From: Marinobacter changyiensis | Lineage (GTDB): Bacteria > Pseudomonadota > Gammaproteobacteria > Pseudomonadales > Oleiphilaceae | Assembly (NCBI RefSeq): GCF_009193265.1 | Contig: NZ_VZZZ01000005.1 | Location: 310,001 to 374,000, forward strand | Direction: 5' to 3' | DNA: 64,000 nucleotides | In this document: positions 38,392 to 47,418 of the stretch, in pieces | How positions within the stretch are numbered: the first letter of the stretch is position 1 | How the letters are laid out: each line of letters opens with the position of its first letter | Notes under the pieces: model-generated | What the model was told of the DNA's origin: nothing | Databases searched by the model: none | What the model saw: only the letters and a program-made list of their open reading frames with translations | Program-made: the position numbers and the translations under genes

Positions 38392-38592
38392 TCAGCGATC
38401 GAAATGAATACCGTGCCGAGTGAATATCTCCTGAATTTCCCGTTCGGTTTCAGCCGGCACACTCACCTTGATGACCTGATTTGGCTTATCCCGATAGACA
38501 TTATCGCGAGGGATGCCGGTCGCAATCAGATCCTCTTCGGTATTTCGAGCCTGCTCATCACTGTCGTATTTTCCGTTGATGGTTTTATTCAT
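38392..38592 (-). CDS. Small hypothetical protein
   Basis: A 66-residue soluble protein (MNKTINGKYDSDEQARNTEEDL, then VIKVSVPAETEREIQEIFTRHGI). The layout, a residue-rich helix followed by a strand-helix, resembles small stress-protein domains of the YflT type, but this is tentative. ATG 38592 follows AAGGAG by 9 bases. It may share a transcript with the DUF393 gene downstream. Confidence 0.7.
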   Translation of the reverse strand: MNKTINGKYDSDEQARNTEEDLIATGIPRDNVYRDKPNQVIKVSVPAETEREIQEIFTRHGIHFDR

Positions 38593-38735
38593 CGGATAAT
38601 GCTCCTTGATTAGTGAACCTCTTATTTCAAAGATAGCATCGCAACTGTCCGATTGGTCGAAATTCAACCAGCCATCAAGCTAAACTTCATCGGTATTTGA
38701 CTGTCCTCAAAAAAACCGTAATCGCTACAGCCCCC

Positions 38736-39482
38736 TCACCGGCCGCCGGAAACATCCAGCAGGGCACCGGTAGTGTAGGACGCGGCACCCGAAAGCAGCC
38801 ACAGAATAGCTTCCGCCACCTCTTCCGGCTGCCCGCCCCGTTGCAAAGGTACGCTTCCCTTGACCCGTTCGATTCGACCCGGCTCGCCACCACTGGCGTG
38901 GATATCGGTATGGATAACGCCGGGCCGTACCGCGTTGACGCGAATACCTTCGCTGGCGACCTCCTTGGCCAACCCGATCGTGAAAGCATCAATGGCGCCC
39001 TTGGCAGCCGCGTAATCCACATACTCACCCGGAGCGCCCAACCGCGCAGCCATGGAGGACAGATTCACAATGGCTCCACCTTTGCCGCCATGAAGCGTAG
39101 ACATGCGTCGAACCGCTTCCCGGGCACAGGTAAAGCTGCCAATCACATTGGTGGCCAGTACGCGCTGCAATCGGGCGGCGTCCATTTCATCCACTCGCAT
39201 CTGGCGCTCGAGAATGCCCGCATTGTTCACCAGAGCGGCTAACTGACCGCGGGCGTCAACAGCCTCGAACAATTGGACCACCGACGCCTGGTCCGCAACA
39301 TCCGCCTGAATTGCCCACGCGCCTCCTCCCTTAGCTTCGATATCCCTGACTACCGACTCTGCGGCCTCCCGGTTGTTCAGGTAACTCAGGCATACGGAGT
39401 AGCCCCGGGTAGCGGCAAGCCGGGCAGTCGCCGCACCAATGCCGCGACTACCGCCGGTCACCAGTAGAATGTTTGAAATCAT
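38736..39482 (-). CDS. SDR family NAD(P)-dependent oxidoreductase
   Basis: A 248-residue classical short-chain dehydrogenase. Cofactor loop VTGGSRGIGAATARLA at residues about 8-24, NNAGIL, catalytic Ser in NLSSMAA, YVDYAAAKGAID with Tyr and Lys of YxxxK, and RPGVIHTDI. An Arg after the first Gly loop suggests NADP preference. It resembles YgfF-type enzymes, whose substrates are unknown. It stands before a small zinc-finger gene on the same strand. Confidence 0.88.
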   Translation of the reverse strand: MISNILLVTGGSRGIGAATARLAATRGYSVCLSYLNNREAAESVVRDIEAKGGGAWAIQADVADQASVVQLFEAVDARGQLAALVNNAGILERQMRVDEMDAARLQRVLATNVIGSFTCAREAVRRMSTLHGGKGGAIVNLSSMAARLGAPGEYVDYAAAKGAIDAFTIGLAKEVASEGIRVNAVRPGVIHTDIHASGGEPGRIERVKGSVPLQRGGQPEEVAEAILWLLSGAASYTTGALLDVSGGR

Positions 39483-39551
39483 TCATCCTCCAGAGTCGTC
39501 GATGACAGGCTTGTTGATATACTTTGAGAGACACCAACTGTCGAACAGACC

Positions 39552-39818
39552 TTAACGCAACTGGCTATCCTTGCTGCCCCGCCGGTTGTAACCACCGGAC
39601 ACCGATTGCTGTTTGTCGAGTTCGCTCTGGCAAGCAACACACAATCGCACGCCCGGTAATGCTTCGCGCCGCGCTTCGGGAATAGCCGCATCGCACTCTT
39701 CACAATGGGTCAGACTCACCCCCACCGGCAGTTGATCCCGCGCCCGTTTCAGTGCATCCTCCACGGTGCTATCAATCTGTTCTTGTACCGCGCCTTCTTT
39801 CGCCCAGCCGCTGGCCAT
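39552..39818 (-). CDS. ybiI: DksA/TraR C4-type zinc finger protein YbiI-like
   Basis: An 88-residue protein matching E. coli YbiI in length and order: MASGWAKEGAVQEQIDSTVE N-terminus, zinc-ribbon CEECDAAIPEARREALPGVRLCVAC, and C-terminal GYNRRGSKDSQLR. Proteins of this family bind RNA polymerase in some cases; the role of YbiI is unclear. ATG 39818 follows AGAGGTGAG; an upstream in-frame ATG at 39875 is not needed. Confidence 0.92.
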   Translation of the reverse strand: MASGWAKEGAVQEQIDSTVEDALKRARDQLPVGVSLTHCEECDAAIPEARREALPGVRLCVACQSELDKQQSVSGGYNRRGSKDSQLR

Positions 39819-39893
39819 AACGCTCACCTCTCTGTTGTTTAGGTGCTGCTCAATACCTCTGTTTGTTCTGCACACGGTCCTGTCAATAGCTGG

Positions 39894-40577
39894 TCAACGT
39901 AAGTGTAAAGTCGCCATCCACTCTGCAACACCCTCACAAGCCCCCTTACGAATCACCCGGGCTCGGGATACGCTGGCCGGCTCACCCGGGTCAATTACGG
40001 TGACCGGTAAGTCAAAGCCTACCAGATCGACCAGCCCGGCGGCGGGATAGACCTGCAGGGAGGTGCCGACAATCAGCAGAAAGTCTGCGGTCGGCACTAT
40101 TGCAGCGGCAACTTCGATCATCGGTACTTCTTCGCCAAACCAGACCACATGGGGACGAAGCTGGGTGCCGGATTCGCAGTGCTGGCCCAGTTCAATTGCT
40201 CCGTAACCGATGTCATAGATGTGACCGTCCTCTTTGGAGCTGCGCGCTTTGGTAAGCTCGCCATGGAGATGAATGACCTCCCTGGAGCCTGCGCGTTCAT
40301 GCAGGTCGTCTACATTCTGGGTGATGATGGTAACGCGGTGGGCGCTTTCCAGCTCTGCCAGTGCCCGGTGAGCTGCATTGGGCTCGACGCCCTGAAGCTG
40401 TCGACGGCGCTCGTTGTAGAACCGCAAGACGAGCTCGGGGTTGCGGGCGAAGGCCTCGGGTGTAGCAACGTCGTACACGCTGTGTTGTTCCCACAGACCG
40501 TCGTTGTCACGAAAGGTGGAGAGGCCACTTTCGGCGCTGATGCCAGCGCCAGTGAGAACTACGATGTGTTTTTTCAT
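39894..40577 (-). CDS. cobB: NAD-dependent protein deacylase (Sir2 family) without zinc-ribbon cysteines
   Basis: A 227-residue sirtuin: NAD-binding GAGISAESGLSTFRDNDGLW, QNVDDLHERAG, catalytic His in VIHLHGEL, VVWFGEEVP and LIVGTSLQVYPAAGL. The four zinc-coordinating cysteines normally between the catalytic His and FGE are missing (only one Cys remains), as in one bacterial sirtuin branch. Deacetylase or desuccinylase activity is expected from the intact NAD site. ATG 40577 gives the usual N-terminus. Confidence 0.88.
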   Translation of the reverse strand: MKKHIVVLTGAGISAESGLSTFRDNDGLWEQHSVYDVATPEAFARNPELVLRFYNERRRQLQGVEPNAAHRALAELESAHRVTIITQNVDDLHERAGSREVIHLHGELTKARSSKEDGHIYDIGYGAIELGQHCESGTQLRPHVVWFGEEVPMIEVAAAIVPTADFLLIVGTSLQVYPAAGLVDLVGFDLPVTVIDPGEPASVSRARVIRKGACEGVAEWMATLHLR

Positions 40578-40698
40578 AGCCGTGGTTACCCCCAAATAAG
40601 CCAATGCCCGGCTGCTGAGCCACTGGAGGAGCCACCAGGGCTATGATCGAATCGCGCCCAACTGCACTGCAAACAGGCATCAGTCTGAATCTATCGCA

Positions 40699-41250
40699 TT
40701 ACATTGAATGAGGAAAGTGAGCCAGAGCTCTGTATGTCGATCCCCGTGAACCCTGGATGCTCTGGAAAAGCGTGATGCGGTCCACCAAAAAAGTACCGGC
40801 ATGGGCCTCCCGAGGTTCCCGCAATAGTTCCCGAACAGAACCCGACTCCTTCCTGAAACGGGACAGGGTGATGTGAGGCCGAAAAGTACGCTTTTCTTGC
40901 CCGAGTCCACACGCGGCCAGCCTTTGATTGAGCACGTCATGCAACTCAGTCAGTTCTTCCACGGGCTGCACATCGGCCCAGAGGTTCTTCGGGTGATCCG
41001 GATCGCCAAAACAACCGATCCCGCTGACCGTAAGATTAAACGGTTTAACCGGCAAATTCCGGGCTGCCTCTCGAACGTCTGGAAGCAGTTGCGCTTCCAC
41101 ACTGCCCAGGAACGCCACTGTCAGGTGCAGCTGATCCGCACTCTGCCAGCGCGCACCGACGATCGGTCGCTGAACCGACAACAACCGTTGTCTGACGGAC
41201 TCCGGAAGTTCCAGTCCGAAGAACAGGCGAAGCGTGACTGGCTTATCCAA
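40699..41250 (-). CDS. thpR: RNA 2',3'-cyclic phosphodiesterase ThpR
   Basis: A member of the 2H phosphoesterase family (LigT/ThpR). The two HxTx motifs are HLTVAF and HITLSRF, flanked by RLFFGLELPESVRQ at the start. It hydrolyses 2',3'-cyclic ends of RNA to 2'-phosphates. The start is set at TTG 41250 (LDKPVTLRLFFG), which overlaps the upstream gene by 8 bp; an in-frame ATG at 41298 would add 16 atypical residues and a 56-bp overlap. Confidence 0.85.
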   Translation of the reverse strand: MDKPVTLRLFFGLELPESVRQRLLSVQRPIVGARWQSADQLHLTVAFLGSVEAQLLPDVREAARNLPVKPFNLTVSGIGCFGDPDHPKNLWADVQPVEELTELHDVLNQRLAACGLGQEKRTFRPHITLSRFRKESGSVRELLREPREAHAGTFLVDRITLFQSIQGSRGSTYRALAHFPHSM

Positions 41251-41827
41251 CCCGCACCCCGAAGAACTGCGGAAACCGGCGCAGGCAATACAGTGCAATC
41301 ATGTCGTACACGCCATGCCAGACCATCACCAGGACCAGACTGTCGGTTAGTGCATAGGCTGTTCCCAGCACCAGGCCCAGTCCGGTCGCCAATACAAAGT
41401 AGGTAAAAGAGAGATAGTGCACCAGCCCGAACAGCACCGAAGCTGCCACTACCGCGACCGCATCGTGGACGTGCTGGGCCAACCAGCCCTGGATCGCGCC
41501 CCTGAAAAGCAACTCCTCGCCTACCCCGGCGAATGCCGACAAGGCAATCAGAGCCGGCCAGGAATAATCACACGCAAACCGGTGCAATTGCACCATCTGG
41601 GTTTCCAGTGAATCCCGGAGCAAGCCCGGCAGCCAGCTCAGCATCATGATTAGTGCGTAGGTCGCTACACTGCCGGCGATACCTCCGAAAACAGCTACTC
41701 CCGGGCTCACTCCGTCGATATCGACAGGAATTCCAAACACAAAGATCGCCACCAGCCCCACCACTCCGATGCTGCCCTGAAACATCAGCGCCGTATAGGG
41801 CGACATCTGCGAGCGCTTCCCAGCCAT
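41243..41827 (-). CDS. CPBP family intramembrane metalloprotease (Abi/CAAX type)
   Basis: A 194-residue protein with about six membrane segments. The glutamyl-protease motifs are clear: EELLFRGAIQ, FGLVHYLSF and HGVYDM, corresponding to the EExxxR, FxxxH and HxxxD/N elements. Family members cleave prenylated or other membrane substrates, or self-immunity targets; the substrate here is unknown. It overlaps the downstream phosphodiesterase gene. Confidence 0.88.
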   Translation of the reverse strand: MAGKRSQMSPYTALMFQGSIGVVGLVAIFVFGIPVDIDGVSPGVAVFGGIAGSVATYALIMMLSWLPGLLRDSLETQMVQLHRFACDYSWPALIALSAFAGVGEELLFRGAIQGWLAQHVHDAVAVVAASVLFGLVHYLSFTYFVLATGLGLVLGTAYALTDSLVLVMVWHGVYDMIALYCLRRFPQFFGVRVG

Positions 41828-41833
41828 GACCCC

Positions 41834-42157
41834 TTAGCGATCCCGCTTGCCGGGAGGCATGACTACCCACTCAGGGTCTTCGAATTCACCCAGGGGCGTA
41901 ATATCGCAGAACGGTGCGGCACTGCGGATAATGCGGGCGACCTCCGGATTGTGTTGCCCTTCCATCGCGTCCCGTTCTGCCTTGCTGTCCCAACTGGCAA
42001 TGGCGATCAACACTTTTGGGTCGTCGATCTTGCGGTGCAGTTCGGTGCCTTGCGCACCCGGTGCCTGCTGGATGATCTCACTGGCACGCACCCAGGCGTC
42101 GGCGTATTCCTCGGCGGTGTGTCCATCCCGGATGCGAACCTCAAAGATGTATTTCAT
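41834..42157 (-). CDS. Antibiotic biosynthesis monooxygenase-like (ABM) domain protein
   Basis: A 107-residue ferredoxin-like fold protein: KYIFEVRIRDGHTAEEYADAW, IIQQAPGAQGTELHRKI, VLIAIASWDSKAERDAME. Such domains act as small oxygenases or as dimerisation modules. ATG 42157 follows GGAGGGTGAATTG; an upstream in-frame ATG at 42211 overlaps the DUF2244 gene. Confidence 0.8.
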   Translation of the reverse strand: MKYIFEVRIRDGHTAEEYADAWVRASEIIQQAPGAQGTELHRKIDDPKVLIAIASWDSKAERDAMEGQHNPEVARIIRSAAPFCDITPLGEFEDPEWVVMPPGKRDR

Positions 42158-42201
42158 CAATTCACCCTCCGTTGATTTGGCTGCTTCGTATCCAGTGTCC
42201 G

Positions 42202-42711
42202 TCAGAACCATAAGCCCGTATAGGGTTCTCGCCGTCGCTGAACTGTTAGCCCTTGGCCTTCCAGAAGGCCAACCAGTTTTGCCGAGTCGTCAATGTTCAG
42301 AAAGTTTGCAAGGTCCACTTCCGTATCGCGATGGCTCAACGTCAGTTTCAGCGGCACCCAGGGATGCTTGGGCGAATCAATAAAAACCCGGGTATAGCGC
42401 TTCGGCATGTCCCACTCGAATTCTTTGCGGTAGCGGCCTTTTTCAAGATGCAGGGTATCAGCGGATATCAAGAGCACTTCCTGCTGCTGACATTTCCGGG
42501 CCGTGTAGTACAGAGCCGCACCCAGCGCCGTAAGTTCCAGCCCGGCAAAGGGCAGCACCACCCAGGCTCCGAGCCAGAGCATGCCAATGACGATCAGCAA
42601 TGAGACCGCGCACAGTGCCAGCCATATCCGGATGTTTGCCCGCCAACTGAGCGAGCGGTTGGGCGTAAGTAATAGCCGGAGGCCGTTGTCACATTGTAAC
42701 TGTTCAACCAT
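42202..42711 (-). CDS. DUF2244 domain membrane protein
   Basis: A 169-residue protein with two membrane segments (about 30-75: IWLALCAVSLLIVIGMLWLG and VLPFAGLELTALGAALYY) between a short N-terminal strand (LLLTPNRSLSWR) and a C-terminal beta domain (KRYTRVFIDSPKHPWVPLKLTL; VDLANFLNIDD). This is the DUF2244 pattern, often found near cytochrome oxidase genes; no oxidase is visible here. ATG 42711 follows AGGGTGG. Confidence 0.85.
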   Translation of the reverse strand: MVEQLQCDNGLRLLLTPNRSLSWRANIRIWLALCAVSLLIVIGMLWLGAWVVLPFAGLELTALGAALYYTARKCQQQEVLLISADTLHLEKGRYRKEFEWDMPKRYTRVFIDSPKHPWVPLKLTLSHRDTEVDLANFLNIDDSAKLVGLLEGQGLTVQRRREPYTGLWF

Positions 42712-42801
42712 GGCAACCACCCTTACAAGATGCCTGCACCGGGTAAAAGCCACCCGGACGCTTGTTCAATTTACGCGCCAGAGCTGGTTCTGTATCTACA
42801 T

Positions 42802-44193
42802 TCAGTCGAAGATCTTGCCGGGGTTGATCACACCGTTAGGATCAAACACTTGCTTGATAGCCCGCATGTAAGCAATCTCCTGCTCGCTGCGGGTATAGTG
42901 CAAGTAGTCCTTCTTTGTCATACCGACGCCGTGTTCCGCCGAAACGCTGCCCTGGTAGCGTTTGACGATGTCGAACACCCAGGTATTCACTTGCTTGCAC
43001 TTCTCGAAGAAGTCTTCCTTTGCCAGATCATCCGGCTTGAGAATGTTCAGATGCAGGTTGCCGTCACCAATGTGACCGAACCAGATGATCTCGAAATCCG
43101 GATAGTGCTCAGTCACTACGGCGTCGATTTCCTGCAGGAAGCCGGGGACTTTTGATACCACCACAGACAGATCGTTTTTGTAGGGCGTGCGCGGAGCAAT
43201 GGACTCCGATATGCGTTCACGAAGCTGCCACAAATTTCTGGCCTGGGTCTCGCTCTGGCTGATTACGCCATCCAGTACCCAGCCGCTCTCCATGCACTGC
43301 TCAAACAGCCCCATGGCGTCTTCCATCACCTGTTCGGACACGGCTTCGAACTCCAGCAGTGCGTAATAAGGCGCCTCGGTATCAAACGGCGCCTGCACCT
43401 GGCCATGGGCCAGCACATGTTGCATGGCCTGATGGGAAAAGAACTCATAGGCGGTGAGATCAATCTGCTTCTGGAATGTCTGCAGCACATCCATGGTGTT
43501 GGTGAGGTCGTTCAAACCCAGCACCAGCACGGTAAGATCATCCGGTTTGCGGCATAACTTCATGGTGGCTTCGGTGATGAAACCCAGCGTGCCCTCGGCG
43601 CCGATAAACAGGTGGCGCAAATCATAGCCGGTATTGTTCTTGGCCAGGCCCCGGTTAAGCTCCAGGATATCGCCCTTACCCGTGACAACCTTGAGACCAG
43701 CCACCCAGTCCCGGCTCATGCCGTAACGAATCACCTTGATGCCTCCGGCATTGGTGGACAGGTTACCGCCCAACTGGCTGGAGCCTGCCGAGGCGAAATC
43801 TACCGGGTAATAGAGATCCTTCTCTTCAGCAAACTTCTGCAGCTGCTCGGTAACCACACCAGCCTGGCAAGTCACTGAGCGATCACTGGCACTGAACTCA
43901 AGAATCTGATTCATGTAGTCAAACGCCACCACCACTTCACCATTGGCCGCGACGGCACCGGCACTCAGGCCCGTGCGTCCGCCGGAGGGCACCAGCGCAA
44001 CCTGATGTTCGTTGGCAAACTTTACCAGCGCCTGCACCTGCGCGGTGGATTTCGGAAACACGATGGCCACGGGTCTGGGCGGATAAATTTTGGTCCAGTC
44101 CTTGCCATAGGTGTCCAGGTCGGTGGCATCAGTCAGGACTTTGCCATCGTCCACCAGGGTCTTGAGTGTGGCAATGATCTGTTCGGCAGTCAT
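42802..44193 (-). CDS. FAD-linked D-2-hydroxyglutarate/D-lactate dehydrogenase
   Basis: A 463-residue FAD oxidoreductase of the vanillyl-alcohol oxidase/GlcD family. The FAD-binding PCMH domain contains ALVPSGGRTGLSAGAV and SSQLGGNLSTNAGGIKVIRYG; the C-terminal FAD-linked oxidase domain ends SAEHGVGMTKKDYL, with the metal-ligand HIGDGNLHLNI before it. It is divergent from serA, 200 bp away. In Pseudomonas stutzeri, D-2-hydroxyglutarate dehydrogenase re-oxidises the D-2HG produced by SerA and drives serine synthesis; the same role is likely here. Confidence 0.88.
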   Translation of the reverse strand: MTAEQIIATLKTLVDDGKVLTDATDLDTYGKDWTKIYPPRPVAIVFPKSTAQVQALVKFANEHQVALVPSGGRTGLSAGAVAANGEVVVAFDYMNQILEFSASDRSVTCQAGVVTEQLQKFAEEKDLYYPVDFASAGSSQLGGNLSTNAGGIKVIRYGMSRDWVAGLKVVTGKGDILELNRGLAKNNTGYDLRHLFIGAEGTLGFITEATMKLCRKPDDLTVLVLGLNDLTNTMDVLQTFQKQIDLTAYEFFSHQAMQHVLAHGQVQAPFDTEAPYYALLEFEAVSEQVMEDAMGLFEQCMESGWVLDGVISQSETQARNLWQLRERISESIAPRTPYKNDLSVVVSKVPGFLQEIDAVVTEHYPDFEIIWFGHIGDGNLHLNILKPDDLAKEDFFEKCKQVNTWVFDIVKRYQGSVSAEHGVGMTKKDYLHYTRSEQEIAYMRAIKQVFDPNGVINPGKIFD

Positions 44194-44393
44194 GGGTATC
44201 CGGTCTCTGAAGGGAATGGGCGCAGGATCATGAACCTGACGTGATCCAGGTGATCCGACGCACTGTCAAAAGGTACGTTTATGTTATCATACCGGCCCCG
44301 TTCTGTGAGCCGGGCTCTGCCTTTGGCATGGTGCGAATCTCACGGGTCATCTCATTATCCCTACGACGCGACGAAAGGTCTGGAAGCAAGCCC

Positions 44394-45623
44394 ATGTCAA
44401 CGAAGTCTCTCGAAAAGAGCAAAATCCGGATCCTGCTGCTGGAAGGTGTGCATCAATCTGCTATTGATACGCTGAACGCAGCCGGCTATAGCAACATCGA
44501 GTATCTGACCCACTCCCTGTCGGAAGAAGAGCTGATCGAGAAAATCTCGGACGCCCACTTCGTCGGTATTCGTTCGAGAACCCACCTTAGCAAGGCAGTC
44601 TTTGAGGCTGCCCAGAAGTTGGTTGCTGTGGGTTGCTTCTGCATTGGCACCAACCAGGTTGATCTTCAGGCTGCCACCCGTCGTGGTATTGCGGTTTTTA
44701 ACGCGCCCTTCTCCAACACCCGCAGCGTGGCTGAACTGGTGCTGGCCCAGGCTATTTTGCTGCTGCGCGGCGTGCCGGAGAAAAATGCCAAGGCTCACCG
44801 GGGTACGTGGCTGAAGTCCGCCAAGGACAGTTACGAGATCCGGGGCAAAAAACTCGGCATCGTCGGCTATGGCAACATCGGCACCCAGTTCAGCGTGCTG
44901 GCCGAGGGCCTGGGCATGGACGTCTATTTCTACGATGTGGTGTCCAAACTCTCGATTGGTAACGCCACTCAGGTAGGCACGTTGCAGGAGCTGCTGAATA
45001 TTGCTGATGTGGTGAGTCTGCACGTACCAGAGACCCCGGCGACCCGCTACATGTTCGGCCCGGAGCAGTTCGCCCAGATGAAGCCGGGCAGCATTCTGAT
45101 GAACGCTTCCCGAGGTACGGTGGTGGACATTGACGCGCTGGCAGAGAACCTCGGAAGCGCCAAGTTGCTGGGCGCTGCCATTGACGTGTTCCCGGTCGAG
45201 CCGAAATCCAATAACGAGGAATTCGTCTCACCGCTGCGTGAATTCGATAACGTTATCCTGACCCCCCATGTGGGTGGTTCCACGATCGAAGCCCAGGAGA
45301 ATATTGGTCGTGAGGTCGCCGAGAAGCTGGCCATGTACAGCGATAACGGCACCTCGGTGTCTTCCGTGAACTTCCCGGAAGTCGCTTTGCCATCGCACCC
45401 TGGTCAGCACCGCCTGCTGCACATTCACGAGAACATTCCCGGCGTCATGTCCGAGATCAACACTGTGTTTTCCGAGAACGGCATCAACATCTGCGGCCAG
45501 TACCTGCAAACCAAGGAAGACATTGGCTACGTGGTGATGGATGTGGACAAGGCCTACGGGGAACTGGCCCTTGAGAAACTCAAGTCCGTCAAGGGCACGA
45601 TTCGCTGCCGCGTGCTGTTCTGA
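44394..45623 (+). CDS. serA: D-3-phosphoglycerate dehydrogenase SerA
   Basis: First enzyme of serine synthesis. The 409-residue protein has catalytic and NAD domains (GIVGYGNIGTQFSVLAEGLG; MNASRGTVVDIDAL; LTPHVGGSTIEAQENIG) and a C-terminal ACT domain for serine feedback (VMSEINTVFSENGINICGQYL). The length and N-terminus (SLEKSKIRILLLEGVH) match E. coli SerA (410 residues). ATG 44394; an upstream in-frame start at 44241 is unlikely. SerB lies elsewhere in the window. Confidence 0.97.
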   Translation: MSTKSLEKSKIRILLLEGVHQSAIDTLNAAGYSNIEYLTHSLSEEELIEKISDAHFVGIRSRTHLSKAVFEAAQKLVAVGCFCIGTNQVDLQAATRRGIAVFNAPFSNTRSVAELVLAQAILLLRGVPEKNAKAHRGTWLKSAKDSYEIRGKKLGIVGYGNIGTQFSVLAEGLGMDVYFYDVVSKLSIGNATQVGTLQELLNIADVVSLHVPETPATRYMFGPEQFAQMKPGSILMNASRGTVVDIDALAENLGSAKLLGAAIDVFPVEPKSNNEEFVSPLREFDNVILTPHVGGSTIEAQENIGREVAEKLAMYSDNGTSVSSVNFPEVALPSHPGQHRLLHIHENIPGVMSEINTVFSENGINICGQYLQTKEDIGYVVMDVDKAYGELALEKLKSVKGTIRCRVLF

Positions 45624-45664
45624 ATAAAGTTCAGCCTGAACAGAGTCCGCTGATTTGAAACAAA

Positions 45665-45700
45665 AAAACGCCCGCCGGTTTTAAAACCGGCGGGCGTTTT
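45665..45700. terminator. Perfectly palindromic bidirectional terminator
   Basis: A 36-bp perfect palindrome (half AAAACGCCCGCCGGTTTT) with a GC-rich stem between an A-run and a T-run. It serves serA (+) and the convergent OmpA-like gene (-), giving a rho-independent terminator in both directions. Confidence 0.93.
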
Positions 45701-45717
45701 CGTTTAACCTTTGGCCG

Positions 45718-46374
45718 TTACTGCATCGGTACCAAGGTCAACTCAACGCGGCGGTTCTGCTCGCGTCCTGACGCTGTGTCATTAGAAGTAAGAGGATAGC
45801 GGGGGCCATAACCCACTGCACGGGTACGGCTGGCCTGAATACCCTGGTTCAGCAGGAAGTCACGTACCGAAGCCGCTCGGCTCTCACTCAGCAACTGGTT
45901 GTAGCTCTGGGCGCCAGTGCTGTCCGTATGGCCCTCAATCTGGATAATGGTTTTATCGAATTCGTTCAGTACCAGCCCGACAGACTCCAGAGTGTTGCTG
46001 AACGTCGGCTTGATTGTCGATTCGTTAACATCAAAGGTGATATTACCCGGCATGATCAGTTCAATCTGGTCGCCGTCGCGGACAACGCGAACGCCGGTGC
46101 CTTCGAGCTGCTGACGCAACTTGGCCTCCTGACGGTCCATATAATAACCGATACCGCCACCGACAGCTGCGCCGGATGCAGCACCAATCAGCGCGCCTTT
46201 GCCGCGATCGCTTTTACTGGAGGTGGCTGCGCCCACAGCGGCACCGCTCAGAGCGCCAATAATGCTGCCTTTGGTGGCACTGGAGGTTTTCTCTTCTCCC
46301 GTATAGGGATCATAGGTCATACAACCACTGAGGCCTACCAGAGCAACAGAAACCGCTACAATTGTTTTTTTCAC
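45718..46374 (-). CDS. OmpA-like peptidoglycan-binding lipoprotein with glycine zipper (YiaD-type)
   Basis: A 218-residue outer-membrane lipoprotein. The lipobox is LSGC (Cys 18); residues about 35-80 form a glycine-zipper helix pair (GSIIGALSGAAVGA; GALIGAASGAAVGGGIGYYMD); residues about 110-218 are an OmpA domain with IQIEGHTDSTGAQSYNQLLSE and REQNRRVEL, which binds diaminopimelate in peptidoglycan. GTG start at 46374 after AAGGAG. Confidence 0.92.
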   Translation of the reverse strand: MKKTIVAVSVALVGLSGCMTYDPYTGEEKTSSATKGSIIGALSGAAVGAATSSKSDRGKGALIGAASGAAVGGGIGYYMDRQEAKLRQQLEGTGVRVVRDGDQIELIMPGNITFDVNESTIKPTFSNTLESVGLVLNEFDKTIIQIEGHTDSTGAQSYNQLLSESRAASVRDFLLNQGIQASRTRAVGYGPRYPLTSNDTASGREQNRRVELTLVPMQ

Positions 46375-46410
46375 ATCCTACTCCTTACTACTACAACGGG
46401 TTATGAAGAG

Positions 46411-47418
46411 TCAGCCGGCCTTGGAAAGAGCGCCTGCTTCCTCATTGAACACATCAATAATTGTATTGAAGACGGTCGCCTGCAAATCCTGGGCTTCGTT
46501 CACAAGATGGTGACGCCCATCCGGGATTCTGAGTTCCGTTACCCGGGAAAATTTATTTCTCAGGATTCTCAGATTGTGCCGCCAATCCACCGTCAAATCC
46601 TTCTCACCCTGCACAACGGTGAGCGGAAAATCCACCGGGCGGGCCGACTCGATATGCGGGACCCACTGGCGCAGCGCTGTAACCCAGTCCACATGAACCG
46701 CGCGAGCCTGCAGTGGATCCACCTCTTTCAAGAATCGCAGGAACCGGGAATTACCACTGTTCTCGGAAAACAGTCGTCGCCAGCGCCGTATAAACGGTTT
46801 GGCGAAACTGTGCAGCACCTTTGCACCGAGCCAGCCCGCAGGCCTGATCAATGGTGCCAGCAGCACTACGCGACGGAAGGCCGAGGTTTCACAATTGTGG
46901 TGGTTGGAGAGCAGGTAATCGATCAATATACCACCGCCTGTGCTCTGACCCACAGCGAACCAGGGCCCGCGTATTCGCCCACGCACAGCGGCCATGACAT
47001 CGGTCAGCACCGCCTGGTATTCCACAAAGCTACCAATTGCCGCTGGCGTGCCGCTTGAGAGCCCGTGGCCAGGTTGATCGTAAGCCATAACATCGAACCC
47101 GGCAGCAAGACAGCGGTCAATAAGCTGGCTATAAAGCCCCACATGATCAAAATAACCGTGCAGGATAAATACTGTGCCCCGGGCTTCCGGCATCCGGTAA
47201 TAGTGCGCCACTACACTGTGCCCGCCCGCCTCAAGACTACCCTGCTGGTAGACAACATTCGGATGCTCTACCCAGAGATCAAGACCGTAAAAACGACAAT
47301 ATTCCTCGGCTTCCGGCACAATGCCTTGATCACCTTCCGGTTCAAATACACGGACTTGCGTGATCAACGATGCCCGGTCCCAGCCGGGAATATCTATGGT
47401 ATCCGTTTTCCAGTACAC
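46411..47418 (-). CDS. Alpha/beta hydrolase (lysophospholipase/monoacylglycerol lipase-like)
   Basis: A 335-residue soluble protein. HGYFDH oxyanion strand, nucleophile elbow GQSTGGG, the acid in VVQGEKDLTVDW and His in IPDGRHHLVNEA make a complete Ser-Asp-His set. The sequence AYDQPGHGLSSG is typical of the serine aminopeptidase S33/Hydrolase_4 group (PldB-like). No signal peptide. It stands alone, 37 bp upstream of the OmpA-like gene in the same direction. Confidence 0.87.
   Translation of the reverse strand: MYWKTDTIDIPGWDRASLITQVRVFEPEGDQGIVPEAEEYCRFYGLDLWVEHPNVVYQQGSLEAGGHSVVAHYYRMPEARGTVFILHGYFDHVGLYSQLIDRCLAAGFDVMAYDQPGHGLSSGTPAAIGSFVEYQAVLTDVMAAVRGRIRGPWFAVGQSTGGGILIDYLLSNHHNCETSAFRRVVLLAPLIRPAGWLGAKVLHSFAKPFIRRWRRLFSENSGNSRFLRFLKEVDPLQARAVHVDWVTALRQWVPHIESARPVDFPLTVVQGEKDLTVDWRHNLRILRNKFSRVTELRIPDGRHHLVNEAQDLQATVFNTIIDVFNEEAGALSKAG

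Noticed and set aside
45928..47058. 376-codon open frame on the plus strand
   Set aside because: Antisense to the OmpA-like lipoprotein and the hydrolase, both well supported; the product has no recognisable features.
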